Origin: Mesostigma viride | Taxonomy: Eukaryota; Streptophyta; Mesostigmatophyceae; Mesostigmatales; Mesostigmataceae | Assembly: GCA_009746045.1 (NCBI GenBank) | Contig: RPFO01000310.1 | Coordinates: forward strand, 3,516,100-3,578,099 | Reading direction: 5' to 3' | DNA length: 62,000 nt | In this document: positions 22,401 through 34,272 of the stretch, piece after piece | How the letters are laid out: each line of letters begins with the position of its first letter | How positions within the stretch are numbered: the stretch's first letter is position 1 | Made by a program: the position numbers and the translations under genes | The notes under the pieces: generated by a model | Seen by the model: only the letters and a program-made list of their open reading frames with translations | What the model was told of the DNA's origin: nothing | Database searches by the model: none

Positions 22401-25400
22401 AAAGCCATGAAAGCCATGAAAGCCATGAAAGCCATGAAAGCCATGAAAGCCATGAAAGCCATGAAAGCCATGAAAGCCATGAAAGCCATGAAAGCCATGA
22501 AAGCCATGAAAGCCATGAAAGCCATGAAAGCCATGAAAGCCATGAAAGCCATGAAAGCCATGAAAGCCATGAAAGCCATGAAAGCCATGAAAGCCATGAA
22601 AGCCATGAAAGCCATGAAAGCCATGAAAGCCATGAAAGCCATGAAAGCCATGAAAGCCATGAAAGCCATGAAAGCCATGAAAGCCATGAAAGCCATGAAA
22701 GCCATGAAAGCCATGAAAGCCATGAAAGCCATGAAAGCCATGAAAGCCATGAAAGCCATGAAAGCCATGAAAGCCATGAAAGCCATGAAAGCCATGAAAG
22801 CCATGAAAGCCATGAAAGCCATGAAAGCCATGAAAGCCATGAAAGCCATGAAAGCCATGAAAGCCATGAAAGCCATGAAAGCCATGAAAGCCATGAAAGC
22901 CATGAAAGCCATGAAAGCCATGAAAGCCATGAAAGCCATGAAAGCCATGAAAGCCATGAAAGCCATGAAAGCCATGAAAGCCATGAAAGCCATGAAAGCC
23001 ATGAAAGCCATGAAAGCCATGAAAGCCATGAAAGCCATGAAAGCCATGAAAGCCATGAAAGCCATGAAAGCCATGAAAGCCATGAAAGCCATGAAAGCCA
23101 TGAAAGCCATGAAAGCCATGAAAGCCATGAAAGCCATGAAAGCCATGAAAGCCATGAAAGCCATGAAAGCCATGAAAGCCATGAAAGCCATGAAAGCCAT
23201 GAAAGCCATGAAAGCCATGAAAGCCATGAAAGCCATGAAAGCCATGAAAGCCATGAAAGCCATGAAAGCCATGAAAGCCATGAAAGCCATGAAAGCCATG
23301 AAAGCCATGAAAGCCATGAAAGCCATGAAAGCCATGAAAGCCATGAAAGCCACGAAAACCATGGAAAATTGGACCTGACGGGGGGCAAGCGTGTGCCAGC
23401 CACTCATCCAATTGTGGCTGCTACCGACGCCACGCACCTTACAGCTGGACACGGCGATGATGTTGGACACCTTTGCCAGGCCAGGCGGCACGTCGGTGGG
23501 CACCAGTGGCTTGGGTGGCTGCGCCGTCATCTTAAGCTTCACTTCCGTCACCCAGGGCAGTGCACGCACGTTCTCAAGCGCCTGCTGCTCAAACTGTTGA
23601 CAGAAAAGGGTGAAACAAGGGCAGGGCACACGAAGAGACCGCAGGACCCAGGAAGAGCAGGCAGGGCAGGGCATGACACAAAGGGAGGCAGCAGTGCGCG
23701 GCAATCATGCTTGTGTCAGCACTTGGCATAGTCGCCTTTACCCGCAGCCACCCGCCTGGTGGCAGCAGCATGGCCAGAGAGACTGGCATACAGGCACGCG
23801 GTAGAAGATGCACTAGTAAATAGTAGTAGCGAAAGGGAACGCTGGCAACCATGCGTCCACGCACTCAACGATATCCTCGCACGCCACCGGCTGGACACAC
23901 CGTGGCTAGCCAACGCACCGGCTGGACACACCGTGGCTAGCCAACGCACCGGCTGGACACACCGTGGCTAGCCAACGCACCGGCTGGACACACCGTGGCT
24001 AGCCAACGCACCGGCTGGACACACCATGGCTAGCCAACGCACCGGCTGGACACACCATGGCTAGCCAACGCACCGGCTGGACACACCGTGGCTAGCCAAC
24101 GCACCGGCTGGACACACCACGGCTAGCCAACGCACCGGCTGGACACACCATGGCTAGCCAACGCACCGGCTGGACACACCATGGCTAGCCAACGCACCGG
24201 CTGGACACACCATGGCTAGCCAACGCACCGGCTGGACATACCACGGCTAGCCAACTGCTTCTGGCCGCAACCGCGTTCTGGTCGCTGCCCGTAAGATGTG
24301 GCCGTGTTGGGGGGTTGAAAACCCAATGAGAATGACCATAAGTGTGGACTTTGCAGACACTGCCTCAATTGGAATGCCAGGAACGTCCCTGGAATGTAGG
24401 GCAGTTCACGAGGACACCTCACAAAGAAATTTGCAGTCCAAACCCTACCTCCCTTGTAATAACGGGCCTAAACCTCGCCCCCGTCTCCCAGCCATTGTCA
24501 CAAAACTGCCTGATCCACCTAGGCATGCATTACAGCAATCAGCGGCCAGAATACCGGCATTGTCATGCTAGCTGACCCAGCAAGTCAATGCGCGCATGAC
24601 TGGTTACATCTGGGCAACTGGCACCTCTGTGCAACCGCAGCCGCATGGTTCTGAAGGGGACTGGCCGCCGGGCTTCCACACAAGGCTGGTTGAGCACCCA
24701 CCTGGTCCTTGATGGGGCAGGCAGGCGTCGTCAGCTCCAGCACGAATGAGACCTGCACCGAGGAGGCAGAAGAGGGTCATGCATGGTGCAAAGAGAGAGA
24801 GAGAGGAGAAACTAAGTCCTTGAGGTGCAAGGGTCACCGTGGATGCGCTGTTGTTATGCACACAGGTTGCCCGTGTCGCTCTGAAGTTGCAACGGTTCCT
24901 GGCAGATGCACTGACTAGCAACCTGATAGCTTCAGGGGCAACTGCGACCGCACTAGCCTCCTTTCAGCACAATTTCCTGCAGGCCAGCCTTGGCCCCTGG
25001 TAGCACCGCCACCCCCCTGTGTGCGCCATAGTTTCTTGCTAACCAGTCTGCCTACTCTTGTTGGCTGCGACAAGGGGCACACCATCTTGCGCAGGCAGGC
25101 AGTAGGGGACCACACCGCCCGTGGCAGATGGTAATGTATGGGAGGTGCCCTGTCACCACAATTCATTTTGGGGCACAACCCAAGCTGCCACACACAAATA
25201 GACTTCTGCCTTTCCACAAGTGCAAAATGAGACAGCAAATAGGCAGGGGCATCTAGCGAAAGTGCCCGGCCATGCTACGCTGGCCTCTGCAAGGCAGTCC
25301 GGAGGGCCCCCCCTTGCCCCCGCGCATGCACACCTTCCCTGTGGCGGCTTCCACCTCCAGCTCCTTCACGAACCCGCACGAGACAATGTCCATCCCAAAG

Positions 25401-26872
25401 TCCGGGTCGATGATTTTGCGCAGAGCACCCAGAACGCTCTCCTTGGCTTCTGGCATCCGGGGAGGGGGGGGGAGGGGGGCAAGGGGTGGAGTGTGGGTGA
25501 AGGTGGGCATGGGCATTGCAGTGCAAGTGTTTAGTAAATAAAGCAAAGACGGAATGGTCATTATTACTTAGGTGTCTTCCGGCACGGTGCGGGGAGGGCA
25601 GTAAGAAGACAACAGCCATTCCCAGGGCCGACGAGCACAGCTGGATAAAGCGGGCGAGCAGGGCACAGGCAGGGTGGACAGTACAAATGGCAGCAGCAGT
25701 GGTGGTGGTCAAATCCTATTTTTCTTCGGTTTATTCACTTGGTAAATTGCTGACTTGCAGCTATACTACAATGCACACACACGCAACATACATGACATCT
25801 ACCACCGTTTGAAAAAGTAAGGAAACCTCCACTTTCGAAATAGGTGAGCGTGCCCGCCCCTGGCTTTCAGGCAGGCAGCAGCACAGCACGCCCCGCCAGT
25901 GCTTCTGCTAGGGTTTTTCGGCAAACGTCAAAATGTTGACTTTTCATCCCGATTCTTCTGTCAAAATGTTGACTTTTGCCCCGGCGTTACGTCAACCCTT
26001 TGACTTTTCCTTCATGCAGCGTTTCGTCCTTGTATCGATGGGGCCACCCATTTAAAGCATATGTCATGTTGCTTGTGCTGTAAGCGTCCAAACCAGGTAG
26101 CGATGTACAAACAGGGTCTAGTGCATGTACCAAAGTCACATGATTGACGCCGTTCCCTAAACCAGAGTCAGGGTTGGCCCTGCTCCCCTCGATCGTGCTC
26201 GTCAACAAGTTGACTTTTGACCAGTTCATGCGCGTCGAAGTGCTAACTGTTCGTAAAAAAAATGGCGCCAACATGTACATGTTGACTTTTTACCCCACAT
26301 GTTGACTTTTTTAGTTTTTTGTGTTTGCGTCAACATTTGACTAAAACATCACGTTAGCAGAAGCACTGCGCCCGCTTACACAGCTCTCCCTACAGGTTTG
26401 TGATCGTAATGACCACAGCAACGACATGAGCACAGCATAGTGGGAGGAAAGTGTCTGATTACGAAGCAAGACCCGCATGAACTACGATAAAGTTTACCCC
26501 ATCAGCATGCACCCTTCAACAGCCCCCCAACCGTTCCTCGTATCATGGTATGAAGGCATTAGACATTCCCAGACTGGCATCAGGAACTAACGTACGGTCG
26601 GTCGCGATGGCCGCGCCAGCTGCGGCCGCACAGCGAACCTGCAGGGGCCTTCCTCCCCTGGTCATTGAAGGATTTTCAACGCCACAGAACAGTCGCTGCT
26701 GCAAGCCCTGGGAGGCAGCGGTGCGGATAGTTGCTGCAGCTGCCCGGGAGCCAGGCTGCAGGGACAGCTGGGCGGATGCAGAGCATGTGGTCCTCACTGG
26801 GCCGGCACTGCTGGCGGCCAAGGGAGCGGGGCTCCAACGTAGAGCAGCATGCATCAACGAGGATGGCTCCAT
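19486..26872 (-). CDS. HCF101: HCF101, plastid P-loop Fe-S cluster carrier (Mrp/NBP35 family)
   Basis: Scaffold/transfer protein for [4Fe-4S] clusters in chloroplasts, needed for photosystem I and ferredoxin-thioredoxin reductase. Eight exons: 26872-26596, 25449-25334, 24752-24702, 23593-23438, 21541-21185, 20856-20494, 20118-19870, 19647-19486. All are GT-AG and in phase, giving 576 aa. Residues 1-90 are an Ala/Ser/Arg-rich transit-peptide-like region. 93-190 is the DUF59/FSCA domain (IIDPDFGMDIVSCGFV, TTPACPIKDQ). 197-430 is the Mrp ATPase with SSCKGGVGKST and DADIYGPSLPTM. VENMSYFEVDGVKHYPFG follows, without the bacterial CxxC, as in plant HCF101. 441-523 is the C-terminal DUF971 domain. 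This three-domain order is diagnostic. Introns 1, 3 and 4 hold a hAT-like MITE, a 31-bp array and a 9-bp array. The start is the first ATG of the transit-like exon; Met 7 is an alternative. Confidence 0.95.
22084..23367. repeat. 9-bp satellite (AAAGCCATG)n, about 140 copies, in HCF101 intron 4
   Basis: Nearly perfect tandem array, with variants only at the left edge (GTG at about 22150, ACAGCC at about 22105) and the right edge. Because 9 is a multiple of 3, several frames stay open on both strands, giving long artefactual ORFs. The array fills two thirds of the 1896-bp intron that separates the SSCK and GGVGKST halves of Walker A. Confidence 0.97.
23881..24255. repeat. 31-bp minisatellite in HCF101 intron 3
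   Basis: About 12 head-to-tail units starting CACCGGCTGGACACACC and ending GGCTAGCCAACG, differing mainly at one position (CGTGG, CATGG or CACGG). No unique spacers, so it is not a CRISPR array. Confidence 0.95.
25897..26368. mobile_element. hAT-like MITE (472 bp) in HCF101 intron 1
   Basis: Ends CAGTGCTTCTGCTA (25897) and its complement (26355-26368), closely related to the termini of the 10764-12717 element. Flanks CGCCCCGC (25889-25896) and CGCCCGC (26369) look like an 8-bp TSD that has lost one C, similar in sequence to the TSD of the larger element. The interior carries at least five TGTTGACTTTT-type motifs in both orientations near the two ends, typical of subterminal transposase-binding repeats. 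No coding capacity. Confidence 0.8.
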
Positions 26873-28372
26873 CGCAGCTTGCTTATGTTGCAATGCTGCA
26901 CGGTGAACAGACAGTATGTTGTTGTTCAGAAAAGTCAAAACTAAGGTGGCGCACCAAAATGCATTCATGACAACATTAGACAGAAATAAAGTGCAGCCTG
27001 CGTAAGGAGAATCGGACATATCCGCAAGGTTCTAGCACGCCGGAGCGCAATACAAGCATTTGTCTACTGCACAGCGTATATTTCCTGAGATTCCATGCAC
27101 GCGCCAACGTGCCTTGCTGGAATGCCTATGTACTAGCTTGAATTCCAAATCTTTAGAAAAATTATTGTGAGAAAGCAAGCGCTTGGATTTCTTCAAAGAT
27201 GGGATATGGACGGTTTTGGGGTGCAGTCAACATTGTTGTATGTCTGTCATGAACCAACGTATGACCATTAAAACAGCTAGCAAAACTGTTCCATCAAAAA
27301 CAGTTTGACGCAGGTTTGACCCAAGCATTCTGCATCGCTAGGCACTCATTAGACCGCAGAAGAGAGGGCATGCCGGGAACGTTAGTATTCGAGCTGTTGG
27401 TGATAGAAGGGTTCCTCGGCATCGAAACTATCAAAGGTCTCCTCCGGATATTACAAGATAATCTAAGGCATTTGGCATGTCTGAACCGAATGATACGAGC
27501 ATCCTAACATTGTCTGCAGGACATCTGATGTTCATGCTGGCAAATAATAACAAAAGCGTCCACACTTGTGCCCCTGCCAGCGCCAACAAGAGTCCTATCA
27601 GTTGCCGCGAGTAAACTGCAGTGGGGGACCGGCCCGGTCTAATATGTAATTGTATGTCAGTGTGAGTGGAAGCACGTACAGGATAGGGCCCCACCGGCCT
27701 TGAAGCAGCACACCGACGCCATCTATTCGGATTCAACAGCCCGACAATGCCCCGTATTGTCGGGGACCTCCTGAATTTCCGCCGTTATGCTATGGCGATT
27801 ATTACCGAGTTGGTTTTCTCGTCGACCACTGATAAATGAAAGCTGGAATTTCGCTATCAGGTTCGCAACGGCTGCCAGCGGTAAACGTGGCTGTCATTGA
27901 GACCTTCTGAGGCGTCCCTCCGTCGTCACGTCGCACCGGCATTTTGACGCTGGCGGTCCCTTAGTGGATGGTACTGTGCCAGACGTACAGTTTGATACCC
28001 GCTGATGGTTCAGAGCTTGTCTGGGCAAACATGCATGCAACGCATTATCGGACAAAAATGTCCGTCCCTCGATAAAATAAAATCTTGGTGCGCGCAGTGT
28101 TTCGCGCCATATTTGGTGGATATGCGAACTCCATCAGTCCTTCATAAGTATTTTGTACTTACCCAGGATCTGATAGTGACTAACAGGAATTGAAAGACCA
28201 CGAACGTGCTCATCTGACAAAGTCGACTGGGGCTCAATTACGACTTTTGTTGCCTTAAACATTTCACTTCTATTCAGCTCGAAACACGCTAAGCGAGAAC
28301 CTGGATAGTAGAGGTTAAGAAGACCCGTCGGTAGTAATCCGAGCGGATTGCGGATTTTCGAACTTGAAAATC
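26873..28372. promoter_or_regulatory. Divergent intergenic region HCF101 / DUF1995 gene
   Basis: 1500 bp between the start codons of two plastid-protein genes transcribed away from each other. No ORF with coding character was seen. It should hold both 5' UTRs and promoters; no TATA box or specific element can be assigned with confidence. Confidence 0.55.
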
Positions 28373-31300
28373 ATGACGAACCTGGTTTTGTCGGCAACTA
28401 GCTGTGTCTTTCATGGATATCAGAGTATTGCTGAGGTTTCTCAGCCTCAATCTAGCAACGTCTCTGTCCTTCCACTTCCAAAGCCAAGCGGGCTTGGAGT
28501 GCCTAAAGTCGGGCAGTCCATATATTTAAAAAGTTCTACCTGTGCAGCCTGGCTGCACGCTCGTAGGTCGCGGGCAGGGGATTGCAGGAGAGACCGTCAA
28601 CGAGCTTTGACAGTTTGCTCGGCCAACGAAGCCAATGACGCGGTGGCCGATACATCCTCGCTGCCCCCCCTTCCTCTCGGGCCGAAAGAAGGTCAGCGTG
28701 ACCATTTGTATGGCTGTCACGAGCTCGTCATCCGATTGCCCGCCTTTGCAGGACTCGCGAAGCTCTGTCAGTGGGCAGAGCTCTGTCAGTGGCTGCCACG
28801 ATGTGCATGCCAGGGCCTCATTGTTAGCTGTACACCTTGGATGTTAACTGAAGATAATGAATGGAGCACGCACGGTGCTGCTGGCTGACTGAGTAGCCGG
28901 CTGGCTTGCTGGCACGTTATCCGTCACTCGCATCGTCAGGCCTCAGAGCCTGCCCGCCTATTTGCATGGCTGCCCGCCCTCCCTCCCCCACCCACCTGAT
29001 CCCCCCGGCCATGGTAATATAACCTGCAGCCCGTCAAAACACTTCACCTCATGATGCCGCGCCCGTGGCTGGCATGCCCCCCTTGCACCCTTCGCCTGAG
29101 GAGTACTCATGACCACCCATGTGTCCATGGGTTCGGGTGCTTGCCACCTTTCCTTTGCACCCCCCTGCAGTCGTGCGCCAGGCGGTGGAAGGCGTCAAGC
29201 GGGGCCTGGCCGAGGGCAAGACGCGGCATCTCGTGGATCTGCTGCTTCCGCTGATCGGAGCGACGGATCTTGACGGTGCGTCCTACAGGGGTGCTGCACC
29301 CTGCTGCGCCGCATGCTGTTCAACCGATGGATGCGAGAGGGCCAGGTAGCGGAACACTGGTGTACAGTAAGGTACTGGACTAGGGTAAGCAGTTAGGTCG
29401 CAGAACTTCAGGTAGTGAGAGTAGCATGCTAATAACACGCCTGGCAGTCTGAGAGTTCGACAGCTTGGTAGCGCTCCATCAAGGTGGCAAAACCGTGGGC
29501 TAGTAAACACATCCACTGGCTGATCGGCATTACACTATAGCCGGGCTCCCACCCCAGAAACGGGTACCGCAGGTGTGGGCAGCTAGTCACCCCTGTCTTA
29601 TCATACTTTCACGAGAGACGCTGCATGTGGGGTCGTCTCAGGATGTGTGCACGCGCCTCGATTGAGGATGTATGCACGCGCGAGAGCTCCCAGCATGCCC
29701 TCGGGCCACAAAGGAACATCGAACATGTTTCGCAGGTAGTCTCATTGATGTTGCGTGGGGACGGCCAGCTCCCTCTCATCCCGCCAGCTCATGGTTCGAA
29801 AATATTGGCGAATGCTGGCATGCTCTGTTTCATTCCTGTCGCGGCCCGTCCCCATCTCCAGCGCTTGTTGGCCCAGCCCCCTCTCCAGCGCTTGTGGGCC
29901 CAGCCGCATCTCCAGCGCTTGTGTGCCCAGCCCCCTCTCCAGCGCTTGTGGGCCCAGCCGCATCTCCAGCGCTTGCGTGCCCAGCCCCCTCTCCAGCGCT
30001 TGTGGGCCCAGCCGCATCTCCAGCGCTTGCTGGCAATGTGCCCGCTGGCTGGCCGGTACACACTGCTTGTGCTTTATTGCCTAGCACTCGTTTGACTTGG
30101 CATGCATGGTGACTGCCACCAGCTTCTCACCAGTGTGCCGTACACCTATTTTATGTGTGTGTGTGCATGTGCGTGCATGTGTGTATGTGTGCGTGTGTCT
30201 GTGCTTGTGTGCTCGTGTCTGTGCATGGGTGTGCATGTGTTCGTCTCTGGGTGCGCCGACAGACTGGCCCGGAGGCATCCAGCAGCAGTTCAAGGCCATC
30301 CAGCCCATGGTCAACTCGCTCATGGTCGGCCTACTGGGGGACGACCAGGCCGCCTCCCTCAACAACTACATCATCGATGGCGGCGATGCGGTCGTCGCAT
30401 GGGAGGGTGACGCGCTGGCTGCCGTCGTGTTCGCAACCGGGGACTCGCTGCCACGCATCATGGAGATCGCTGCCAAGAAACCAGAGCGCCCGCTGCTGCT
30501 CATCAATGTGCAGTGGCAGCAGAGCCAGCAGGTGAGAGGGCCGAGGCGCCCTAGAACTAGAGCAGGGTTCTTGGGCCGGAAGCCAGTGAACCTGTAATCA
30601 CGAACCCTGGTTCAAGCTAGCCCAATGGGAGTTGATTTTTGCGACCAGTTTTTTTTCCTGTTCGATATCTGTGATCTATTCCGCGTACTGCCACGTGGCA
30701 ACCTGTGGGTGGCTCACCTCGACCTTCCATCTGCCAGCTACTGCAGATTGTGCGGCCAACGAGTTTTCAAGGAAGGTTGCCAAGTGTGACTCGACCCTTT
30801 AGTGTCTTATTGATTCGCGGATTCACACAGTGAAGCTTGGGGCATGGTTGGCACCGTTGGCACGCTTAACCGTGTGTGATGGCTGCCGATGCATGCATGT
30901 CATGGCGAGCCAATCATTGTGGCCACTTGCTGCACATGTGTGTTTGCCCCTTTCTCTCAGCTATTTTTCGTATCCACCTGGGCTCTTTATTACACAGCCG
31001 TTGCCCCATGTCTACAGGGAGTCCGCTCACAGCTAGTAGCATAAGCCACAAGTACCAGAGTTGTACAAAGTGATGCATCTGGGTGGAGATGCAACCTTGA
31101 CAATGAGCCTTGGGCTGTCTATATACCTGCCAAGGGCCTTTCTTTTCACCTTGAGAAAGGGGTCATCCTTTGCAGACCCTAGCTTCAGTGATACTTGCTA
31201 GGAACTGGATTTCCCGATTTATGCTGCGATGTGTTTTTGATTGTGACAAGAGCTCTCTCGTTTTGTTCCCATTACACTTCAACCCGCAACGTCCTGCTGC

Positions 31301-31629
31301 AGGTTGTTTCGGACTTTGGAATCGGGAAGCAGCGTGCGGTGGCTGAGGAGTTTGTTGCAAGCTTTTGCCAGGTCTACTCTCTCAAGCAAACCCGAATCAA
31401 GGGACGGAACATGAGCCTGTTATACCAATACGGAGGGCCGTGGCAAATCATCGTCATGGAAGACAATGGTAGGGTGAAGGGGACACCCATCCTTGAGCCA
31501 GAGCGGCCCTCTTACCGTCGCATCGAGGAACTCCTCAAAGGGCAGCCTGGAGGTGGTGAGCAGGGACTCTTCAAACGGCTGATGACAGAGTTCAAGTTCA
31601 ACCAAGACTCACTTAAGAGCAAAGAATGA
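28373..31629 (+). CDS. Plastid DUF1995 family protein
   Basis: Four exons: 28373-28691, 29171-29275, 30263-30531, 31303-31629. All are GT-AG and in phase, giving 339 aa. Residues 1-about 90 are Ser/Arg/Ala-rich and transit-peptide-like. DUF1995 follows: VVRQAVEGVKRGLAEGKTRH at the start, ALNNYI-type middle (residues about 160-230), then the characteristic LLLINVQWQQSQQVVSDFG and FCQVYSLKQTRIKG ... YGGPWQIIVME block in exon 4. The family includes LPA3 (photosystem II accumulation) and the C-terminal half of a plastid adenylate kinase. The SDFG and GPW motifs place this in the family, but I cannot tell which orthologue it is, so no symbol is given. Start: first ATG of the transit-like exon. Intron 2 contains a 27-bp minisatellite and a TG-rich tract (about 30150-30245). 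Confidence 0.85.
29847..30035. repeat. 27-bp minisatellite in DUF1995 intron 2
   Basis: Seven units containing CTCCAGCGCTTG and GCCCAGCC. Units alternate between CCCCTCTC and CCGCATCTC variants, so the current repeat period is 54 bp, evidence that expansion went by pairs. Confidence 0.9.
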
Positions 31630-31863
31630 AACCTGCAGGTCTTCTGCTGTGATCAATGCTATCTATACGCGCCACTTTGCATCGAACGCCGTGCATGTGT
31701 CCAGGAATAGTCATTGTCTTATAAATGCAGTATATGCACATGCATGACTGGGACATGGTTAGTACTTGCTTCAATACGTAAATGTCGATGTATACACTTC
31801 TAGAAACTCTTAGCCGCTAGCTCAATTATAGAGACTGATTGAATCGCTAACTAACACTTGTCT

Positions 31864-31868
31864 TGTAA
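31864..31868 (+). terminator. Possible TGTAA polyadenylation signal of the DUF1995 gene
   Basis: TGTAA 235 bp after the stop codon. TGTAA is the usual poly(A) signal in volvocine algae. A 5-bp match alone is weak evidence. Confidence 0.35.
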
Positions 31869-32149
31869 TGTGTGCATGTAAAGGCTATGACAGAGACAAG
31901 TCCGGTGTTTTTTGCAACGTCACCCACATCTGCTCGGTGCATGCTGCCCCTTGGCATGCACAAGCTCTACCAACAGACATCCTGCCCGGACCGGCTTGAT
32001 CCTGTACAGTGTGAGCATCTGACTTCCCTGTGATGCCAGATCTCCCTTGCGGCCTTTCCGAGCTTGGCACTGGATTCGTTGGATCCCCACCGTCACGCTA
32101 CAGTATGCATATGCATGATCTTTTCTGGGATATGTAACGACCTATGCGT

Positions 32150-32760
32150 TGAAAATCCTACGTTCAGGACCTGTCGGAGCATCCTAGTGACAACTGTGCC
32201 GTTCAGCTGCCCAGCTGACCTGAGCTGGTCCGTACGTACGTGAGCTGGTCCGTACGTGAGCGCCCATGCCTCGGCCGTACGTACGTATTAATGTGAGCAC
32301 AGTGAGGACCAAGACCTTGAAGAGCACTTGCTTGCGGTCCGCGAACTCGTGCCATATTAGGTGTTGAGCGAGCGGAGCCTGGCCCTAGCTGGCAGGCCAG
32401 GCCGATCAATGCGGATGTCCACATCGTCGGCCGTGTCAGGGAGCATCATTGCTCACCATTCCCCAACAGTTTTGAAGTATGTGAAGCGATGATCATGCAT
32501 GCACGGATGCAGTCCCGTCTAGCAGCCGCGGCCGGGAGTGGCGGGCGACTGGCAGCACCAATCACCATCGCCTCTGTTTTGACGCTAATCTCCGGCCAGC
32601 CCCACCGCCCGCACCTGGTGAAGCCCAGACAGTCCAGCTCCATGCAGCCAGCTAGGCCCTGAATGTGCTCAGGGCGCTCAATCCATGAGGGTGGTTTCAT
32701 CCGCATAAATCAGCTACAGGTCGGACTGGCGATAACCATAAAATAGGGCCATCACCGCCC
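32150..32760 (-). pseudogene. Non-LTR RT fragments, minus strand
   Basis: Read on the minus strand: 32706-32520 has the region after YADD (RPEHIQG ... ISVKTEAMVIGAAS), like the + strand copy at 14100-14230. 32430-32150 includes post-RT sequence ending in the complement of AACCGTGCCGT-type codons seen at 14521. Heavily decayed. It meets a + strand fragment head to head at about 32760. Confidence 0.65.
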
Positions 32761-32768
32761 GTGCTACG

Positions 32769-33541
32769 GTGGTAATAAGGATGTCCAGGCTCGAGGCTTG
32801 GACCCTGGACCAGGCGCTGAGCCAGCAGCTTGACGGCACCGTCACTCGAATGCTCCGTCATATCCTCGGCGTCCGCTACCAAGAACGCCGCACCCGGGCC
32901 GAGCTCTACTGCGAGCTCCCTCTTGGACATCACCCATACCATCCGACACCGCCGCCTCCTCTTTGCCGGCCATCTTGCCCGCACATGACCAGGTGAATAC
33001 CGATGTGGGCCCTGCCGGGGGGCTTAAGACGGGCCAACCAGGTAGACACCTCCTCCTATGGCAGGGTCCCCTTGTCCCATATCGCAACCCACTGGCAAAC
33101 TTGCGCGCGCCGGGCACCGGCGCGGCGCGACCCGGACCTATGTGACACAACTGCTTGAAGATGCAGGGCTTCTGGGACTATCCGTACTCCGCGCCCGCAT
33201 GATCGACAAGAAGAAATGGGCTGCCATCTGCGCCATAAGCACCTTCCTGAGGGGTATGCTCCTGTTTTCTCCCCACGGGCCCCGCGGCCCATTGCTAGCC
33301 AGGGTAGAAGTCCGCAGGTGGAGGTTATTGGTCCTGCTCCCGCTTCACTACCGCCTTGTCTGCCATTACAGTAGAGGGCAGCTCGGATGAGGATTACATC
33401 CCCATCTAGTATCGGTTGGGGGATGATGCAGACGATATTTGTTTAAACTTTTGTGTAATTATTTTTCTAATGAGATTAGCATAGTACTCCGTGGCATGAC
33501 TTTGCGCATGACACGCAAGCTAGTACTTACTTACTTACTCC
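32769..33541 (+). pseudogene. Non-LTR ORF2 3' end, lineage C, with (ACTT)n tail
   Basis: Post-RT region LDGTVTRMLRHILGVRYQER (32835), further C-terminal block TYVTQLLEDAGLLGLSVLRA (33139) ending in frame near 33390. Then a UTR (GATGATGCAGACGATATTTG) and a tail of TACT units (33521-33540). The same UTR and tail recur at 48500-48640 (+) and, inverted, at 48070-48170. Tail sequence and C-terminus differ from lineages A and B. Confidence 0.7.
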
Positions 33542-34187
33542 AGGCTCGAACCCCGTAAGAGCAGCAAAACGCGCACGTGCCTGGCGCACTGATCCACGAT
33601 CGACAGTATAATGAACATATATGGGGATATGCATGCGGACACAATAAATTGCACCCGTGACAGGCTGGGATGCCGGATCGTTTCGATGGGTTCGAATACA
33701 TCATGCATGCACCCTGCATGCACATGTAAGTAAGTAAGTGCGTGAACATGCATGCACTGAAGGCATTCCACAGATCGAGTACCCGATGAGGTCCTTTTTG
33801 TACGTGGATACTTCACCCGCGAAATATTAAGGCAAGTGGCGCACGTGACTCACTCGCCCAGGTCTGGAGTTGCAGATAGCACCTCCGCGTCATCCGGACT
33901 ATCCAAGACGACGTTGTACGCTCGGCCATGATGACGGGTGTGGTCGGTAGCTAGGTGCATACATGGTTGTCTAGCTCCTTGATATGTGTGGCATGAGGGA
34001 GGGGGGCCGGGGTCTCCGCCACCCTGCCCGCTGTGCACAGAGTCCAGGAATAGTCAAGTCTCACTTGACAGAGTGAACACTAAGGGATTTAAAGCACTGC
34101 AAGCGGAGGCTCCGGTGCTCCGTACGTGATCGACTCCCCAGCCGGGAGCTATTAACGTACGTACAGAATACGTCACGTCGCAACAAC
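33541..34187 (-). repeat. RT fragment followed by SINE/fold-back-related end
   Basis: 33541-33660 on the minus strand resembles the RT segment at 13940-14030 (an HIC.L...RSWI-like reading of the NIVVDHVMGRA region). 33990-34155 resembles 8080-8190: GGGATTTAAAGCACT, GGTGCTCCGT, CTCCCCAGCCGGGAG. Nothing else recognisable. Confidence 0.5.
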
Positions 34188-34272
34188 AGTGAGGGGATTC
34201 ATAGGTGTTTGCTCAATTTCACAAGTCTTCAAATGAGTAAAAAAAAAATCTTTCAGATCTGAGGGTACCTAA

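Noticed and set aside
21917-23731. Several ORFs of 436-596 aa on both strands with KAM, SHE, FHG, FMA or LSW repeats
   Set aside because: They are products of the 9-bp array, whose unit length keeps frames open. The array lies in an HCF101 intron with good splice sites on both sides.
23881-24255. CRISPR-like look of the 31-bp array (also the 27-, 43- and 67-bp arrays)
   Set aside because: Units are contiguous without unique spacers, and the setting is eukaryotic introns.
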